This document shows, piece by piece, positions 49,255-52,662 of a DNA stretch of 52,662 nt. Made by a program: the position numbers and the translations under genes. The DNA lies in NCBI GenBank assembly GCA_900546075.1, contig URBH01000008.1, positions 1 through 52,662 of the forward strand. The letters are read 5' to 3'. Below the pieces are notes generated by a model that was not told the DNA's origin, ran no database searches, and saw only the letters and a list, made by a program, of their open reading frames with translations. Origin of the DNA: an uncultured Eubacteriales bacterium (GTDB lineage Bacteria > Bacillota > Clostridia > Oscillospirales > Oscillospiraceae). Position 1 is the stretch's first letter; the number at the start of each line of letters is the position of its first letter.

Positions 49255-50412
49255 TTATACGCCGCCGCGGATTTCCAGGAGCTTTCCCTTGAGGTCGTTC
49301 TCCATCTTCGCCATTTCCGCTTCGGCGGCAATGCGCTTCTCCCGGCCCTCGGACTGAATCTTCATCACGTCGTCCAGCGTCTGAATCAGCTCGGCGTTGG
49401 TCTTTTTCAGGGTCTCGATGTCCACGATGCCCCGCTCGGCTTCCTTGGCGGTCTCCACGGACGCCATGTGCAGCTTCTCGGCGTTCTGCTTCAGCAGGGC
49501 GTTGGTGATGTCGTTGACCTGACGCTGAGCCTGAGCGGCCTCGTTGGAGTGGGCAATGCCCAGCGCAAGAACCATCTGGTTCTTCCACAGGGGGATGGTG
49601 TTCATCAGCGTGGTCTGAATCTTCTCCACCATCACATTGTCGTTGTTCTGAATCATCCGGATCTGGGGCGCGGTCTGGATGGAAATGGTGCGGGTCAGCT
49701 CCAGATCGTAGATCTTCTTCTCGAACCGGTTGCACTTGTCCGCCAGGTCTTTTGCCGCCTGGGCATCCTCTGCAAGGCCGGTGGCCTGCGCCGTGGCTTC
49801 CAGCTCCCTGAGCTTGCCTTCCCGTACCTCCTGGAGCTTCTTCTTGCCTGCCAGAATGTACATGCTCAGCTCCTTGAAGTAGGCAAGGTTCTGCTCGTAC
49901 ATTTTATCCAGCATCGCGGAATCCTTGAGCAGCCGCACCTGATGCTGCTGGAGGGCGTCGCCGATCTTCTCCACGTTGACCTCCGCCTTGGCGTAGCGGC
50001 TCTTCATGACCTCCAGCTTGTTCGCCTGCTTGCGGAAGAAGCCAAGGAAGCCCTTTTCCTCCTCGGCGTCGAAGCCCTTCAGCTCGCCCACCACGTTGAC
50101 GATCAGGTCGCCCACCTCACCCAAGTCCTGGGTGCGCACGTTGGCAAGGGCGGCGTCGGAGAAATCGGCCATTTTCTTCTGGGTTCCCGCGCCGTACTGC
50201 AAGATCTGGGCGGTGTTCTCCACATCGATCTTCTGGGCAAAATCATCCACCATCTGCTGCTCCTGGGGCGTCAGCACCGGCTCGGCGGCCTTGGTCTGCT
50301 GCAGCTTCGTTTCCTCGGCTACAACCAGCTTGGGCGTGTTTTCCAGCTCCGGCTCCAGAGTCAGGCTGGGGATGGGGGCAGATTCGTTCATATCCTTGTA
50401 TTCAGCGTCCAT
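49255..50412 (-). CDS. TelA/KlaA family (toxic anion resistance) protein
   Basis: The 385-residue protein is mostly alpha-helical. It has a proline-rich N terminus and the TelA core: VDDFAQKIDVENTAQILQYGAGTQKKMADFSDAAL, GFLGFFRKQANKLEVMKSRYAKAEVNVEKI, MIQNNDNVMVEKIQTTLMNTIPLWKNQMVLALG. TelA proteins are linked to tellurite and envelope-stress resistance; the biochemical activity is unknown. The gene follows the XpaC-like gene by 24 bases, a common pairing in Firmicutes. GAGGAGATCAATT precedes the ATG. Confidence 0.93.
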   Translation of the reverse strand: MDAEYKDMNESAPIPSLTLEPELENTPKLVVAEETKLQQTKAAEPVLTPQEQQMVDDFAQKIDVENTAQILQYGAGTQKKMADFSDAALANVRTQDLGEVGDLIVNVVGELKGFDAEEEKGFLGFFRKQANKLEVMKSRYAKAEVNVEKIGDALQQHQVRLLKDSAMLDKMYEQNLAYFKELSMYILAGKKKLQEVREGKLRELEATAQATGLAEDAQAAKDLADKCNRFEKKIYDLELTRTISIQTAPQIRMIQNNDNVMVEKIQTTLMNTIPLWKNQMVLALGIAHSNEAAQAQRQVNDITNALLKQNAEKLHMASVETAKEAERGIVDIETLKKTNAELIQTLDDVMKIQSEGREKRIAAEAEMAKMENDLKGKLLEIRGGV

Positions 50413-50436
50413 AATTGATCTCCTCTTCCTAGTTTT

Positions 50437-51645
50437 TTATAATGTCTGCTGTTTCTTCACTTGGGATAAGCCGTCCTCCGTCAGTCCCTCCTGGGCAAGC
50501 AGGGTGTTGAGAACGGAAATGTCGCTGGAAACGTCCATGGCGGAATCCCGGAACAGGTCGTCCAGCAGCTTCTCAAAGGCCAGGTTCAGCGTGTCCAGTG
50601 TGGCCTCGATCTCCTTCTTGGATGCCAGAATGTTCTCCCCCTGCACGGGCTGGGCGTCCATGTCCGCATAGGCGTTCAGGAGCTTCACCGTCATGGGCAG
50701 GTAGTAGTCCATCAGCTTCTTCAAATCGGGAACCACCTCCGGGTGCGCCTCCGCCCGCTCAAAGATACGGCGGACAATCAGCTCCATCCGGGAGATTTTC
50801 TCAGAAATTTCCTCCCCGGGAATGGCGTCGTTGCAGGCGCGAATCTGGGCAATAAAGGCATTGCCCCGATCCAGAACCTCCTGCACCCGGGGGTCCTGGG
50901 GGTTGGGTACCTTCGGTGCGCTGGCCGCGGCCTCCTGCCGCTGACGTTCTTCCAGCGCCAGACGGCTCTGCTCATAATGCCGGTAGGTTTCGTCGCTGGT
51001 GATGAGGCAGGTTTCCTCTTTGTCCATATGCCCTTCCAGGAACAGCCCCTTGCCGATCATCTTCCGCAATTCCTTACGGACGAACTTCACGTTTTTTCCC
51101 ACGCTCCGCGCCAGCCGCTCCAGGGTGCAGTGGGTATTTTCTCCCAGGGTTCTTTTGTACATCTTGAACCGGCTGACCCATCCCAGTTTCCGGATGCCGC
51201 TGACGATCAGCCAGATTCCGGCGATGACGCCGCCCGCCGTAATCACGGTGGACGCGACCCCCAGACCGGCTCCCACGATCAGCCTGACCAGCAGGGAAAT
51301 AAAGGACACGAACCCGGTGAGCAGCGCCATGCCGCCGCCTACGATCTTCACCAGTCCCACGGCGGTCTCGCCGCCGGTTCCGGCATAAAGCACAGGAAGG
51401 TCTTTCTTTTCCTCCACGACCGTGGCCTCGACCTCCCGGTAAACGGGTCTGGCAGATTGGGGCGCAGGGCGGGCAGCGGCTTCCATCGCCTTGCGGACGG
51501 CCTCGCTTCCCATATCCACGGCCTTGCCCACGGCCTGGCAAACCGTCTGGTTCAGCTTCTGATAGTCGTGGGAATTGACGGCCTTGTCCACAATGTCCTG
51601 AATGCTTCTCCCCAGGTCATCCCAGTCCTGATTTTTATTTGCCAT
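50437..51645 (-). CDS. XpaC-like 5-bromo-4-chloroindolyl phosphate hydrolysis family protein
   Basis: The 402-residue protein has a hydrophilic N terminus (1-90), two membrane segments (about 95-150, LVKIVGGGMALLTGFVSFISLLVRLIVGAGLGVASTV and VIAGIWLIVSGIRKLG), a winged-helix-like region (FKMYKRTLGENTHCTLERLARSVGKNVKFVRKELRKMIGKGLFLEGHMD) and the XpaC helical domain (about 275-400). The family name comes from an assay in Bacillus; a true enzyme activity is doubtful. It is the first gene of the pair with TelA. GGAGAGGATTGT precedes the ATG. Confidence 0.88.
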   Translation of the reverse strand: MANKNQDWDDLGRSIQDIVDKAVNSHDYQKLNQTVCQAVGKAVDMGSEAVRKAMEAAARPAPQSARPVYREVEATVVEEKKDLPVLYAGTGGETAVGLVKIVGGGMALLTGFVSFISLLVRLIVGAGLGVASTVITAGGVIAGIWLIVSGIRKLGWVSRFKMYKRTLGENTHCTLERLARSVGKNVKFVRKELRKMIGKGLFLEGHMDKEETCLITSDETYRHYEQSRLALEERQRQEAAASAPKVPNPQDPRVQEVLDRGNAFIAQIRACNDAIPGEEISEKISRMELIVRRIFERAEAHPEVVPDLKKLMDYYLPMTVKLLNAYADMDAQPVQGENILASKKEIEATLDTLNLAFEKLLDDLFRDSAMDVSSDISVLNTLLAQEGLTEDGLSQVKKQQTL

Positions 51646-51674
51646 ACAATCCTCTCCAAAATATATTCCTTATC

Positions 51675-51703
51675 ATTATAGCGTGATTCCCCGAAAAAAA
51701 CAA
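51675..51703 (-). promoter_or_regulatory. Promoter of the XpaC-TelA operon
   Basis: TTGTTT (51703-51698), 17-bp spacer, TATAAT (51680-51675) on the minus strand. Confidence 0.75.
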
Positions 51704-51760
51704 GCGATCTGTAAAAAATATGTAACCCTCTCCCCGTCTTCGGAAAATGGCGCAAAAGCC

Positions 51761-51789
51761 TTGACTTTTTGCCGGTTTCCGTGTAAAAT
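51761..51789 (+). promoter_or_regulatory. Promoter of the pyrophosphatase-Nudix gene
   Basis: TTGACT (51761-51766), 17-bp spacer, TAAAAT (51784-51789). Confidence 0.75.
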
Positions 51790-51833
51790 GGCACCGTTTT
51801 GTCGAACTTCCGGAAAGAAAGAGAGGGGCTGCC

Positions 51834-52568
51834 ATGGACTGGCGAAGCAGAAGCACCCGGAAGCTGCTGGGAAAAATCGTAACGGTGCAGGTTGACCGTC
51901 CCATCGGGTATCTTCACGGCGATATCCTGTACCCCGTCAATTACGGATTTGTTCCGGGGCTGATGGGCGGCGACGGCGAGGAGCAGGACGCCTACATACT
52001 GGGCGTGGACACCCCCCTGTCAAGCTTTACCGGCCGGGTCATCGCCGTCATCCGGCGGCACAACGACTGCGAGGACAAGCTGGTGGTCGCGCCGGAGGGG
52101 CTTTCGCTCCATCAGGGGCAGATTGCCCAGGCCGTCCGTTTTCAAGAGCAGTATTTTATCAGCACCATCGATTCCATATTTCAAAAATCCTGCGGGGTTG
52201 TCCCCTTCCGGCGGCTTGGCGGGAACGCGGAAATTCTGCTCCTGTTCCAGCGGGGTTCCGGAACATGGAGCTTTCCCAAGGGTCACATGGAGGCCGGGGA
52301 AACGGAGCAGCAAACCGCCCTCCGGGAGCTTTTCGAGGAAACCGGATTCCGGACGCGGCTGATTCCCGGCGCCAAAGCCACCACGGAATACCGCCTCAGC
52401 TCCGCCGCCAGAAAGCGGGTCGTTTTCTTCCTGGGCGAGGTTCACGGTGAGCCGAGGCTCCAGGCCAAGGAAATCGAATCCTGCCGCTGGGCAGCGCCCG
52501 GCGAACTGGAACAATATCTTCTGCCCCAGGTCGCAAGCGCCGCAAAAGCGCTGCTTGCCCGGATATAA
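51834..52568 (+). CDS. Inorganic pyrophosphatase-like domain fused to a Nudix hydrolase
   Basis: The 244-residue protein has two parts. Residues 12-95 match the soluble inorganic pyrophosphatase pattern (VQVDRPIGYLHGDILYPVNYGFVPG, DGEEQDAYILGVD, VIAVIRRHNDCEDKLVVAPEG) with the acidic metal-binding residues kept. Residues 110-240 are a Nudix domain with an intact box GHMEAGETEQQTALRELFEETGF. Nudix enzymes release pyrophosphate or phosphate from nucleoside-diphosphate derivatives; a fused pyrophosphatase could pull the reaction. GAGAGGGGCTGCC precedes the ATG. There is one promoter and no operon partner within the window. Confidence 0.85.
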   Translation: MDWRSRSTRKLLGKIVTVQVDRPIGYLHGDILYPVNYGFVPGLMGGDGEEQDAYILGVDTPLSSFTGRVIAVIRRHNDCEDKLVVAPEGLSLHQGQIAQAVRFQEQYFISTIDSIFQKSCGVVPFRRLGGNAEILLLFQRGSGTWSFPKGHMEAGETEQQTALRELFEETGFRTRLIPGAKATTEYRLSSAARKRVVFFLGEVHGEPRLQAKEIESCRWAAPGELEQYLLPQVASAAKALLARI

Positions 52569-52577
52569 TACTATTTC

Positions 52578-52662
52578 TTAATAAAATGATTTCATCATTT
52601 TATTTAAGGCAGCACCGCACAATTCGGCAAGAAGTCTCAGACAGGATTTTTGTCCCAATTCA
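52578..52662. repeat. Dispersed repeat copy (TTAAGGCAGCACCGC) with an AT-rich hairpin, cut by the window edge
   Basis: AATAAAATGAT and ATCATTTTATT form an 11-bp stem right after the last gene, which may act as its terminator. TTAAGGCAGCACCGC follows at 52601-52615 and is shared with the repeat at 10286-10368. The sequence continues past the window, so its right end is unknown. Confidence 0.55.

Overview
The window looks like a chromosomal segment of a GC-rich, spore-forming, anaerobic Firmicute of class Clostridia, probably an Oscillospiraceae/Ruminococcaceae-type gut bacterium. The evidence is the spore proteins SpoIVA and a SipL-like SPOCS/LysM protein, HPr kinase, YlmH, DUF896 and DUF177-L32, a Re-type citrate synthase, SigA-type promoters (TTGACA-17-TATAAT) and G-rich Shine-Dalgarno sites. 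The genus cannot be fixed from the sequence alone. No tRNA, rRNA, CRISPR array or complete transposase was found.

Layout. 0-7.1 kb (minus strand): a branched-chain amino acid ABC transporter operon livJ-livH-livM-livG-livF, then a small Cys-rich membrane ORF and a SipL-like spore coat gene. The liv operon starts with a consensus promoter, a leader ORF crowded with Ile/Leu/Val codons, and mutually exclusive antiterminator and terminator hairpins. 7.1-10.3 kb: a class B PBP and an FHA-SEDS (FtsW/RodA) pair for cell-wall synthesis. 10.3-18 kb: endonuclease IV, a WYL regulator, a lipoprotein, DUF1294, a CPBP protease, two flavoproteins, YlmH and DUF896. 18-20.4 kb: an ECF sigma factor with a large membrane partner. 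20.5-31.7 kb: YgiQ radical SAM, folA-thyA, a 1217-residue secreted multi-SH3 protein, mnmA and a YfhO-like membrane protein.

31.8-32.3 kb holds a 471-bp element with palindromic, partly inverted-repeat ends that carries a DUF559 nuclease-fold gene. A shorter copy without the gene lies at the left edge of the window. 32.4-38.6 kb: a PH-domain protein, spoIVA, DUF177-rpmF, then der-plsY-gpsA. 38.63-39.88 kb is an AT-rich island (TraX-like gene, a small membrane ORF, two tandem 31-bp repeats) that appears to have split the gpsA/rluA terminator. 39.9-42.2 kb: an RluA pseudouridine synthase, hprK and rpmB. 42.3-47.4 kb: a one-promoter operon for Re-citrate synthase, a GntR regulator, aconitase and isocitrate dehydrogenase, the oxidative arm from oxaloacetate and acetyl-CoA to 2-oxoglutarate. 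47.5-52.6 kb: a ZIP transporter, a YgjP-like protease, an isolated 28-residue Cys-rich peptide unit, a TelA-XpaC pair and a pyrophosphatase-Nudix fusion.

The two observations that most deserve follow-up are the liv attenuator, which has a fully drawable antiterminator in a group where T-box or CodY control would be expected, and the DUF559 palindromic element with its gene-less derivative. Secondary ones are the 28-aa Cys-rich peptide transcription unit, the terminator-splitting island, the GH24-like domain lacking its catalytic residues, and several dispersed palindromic repeats.
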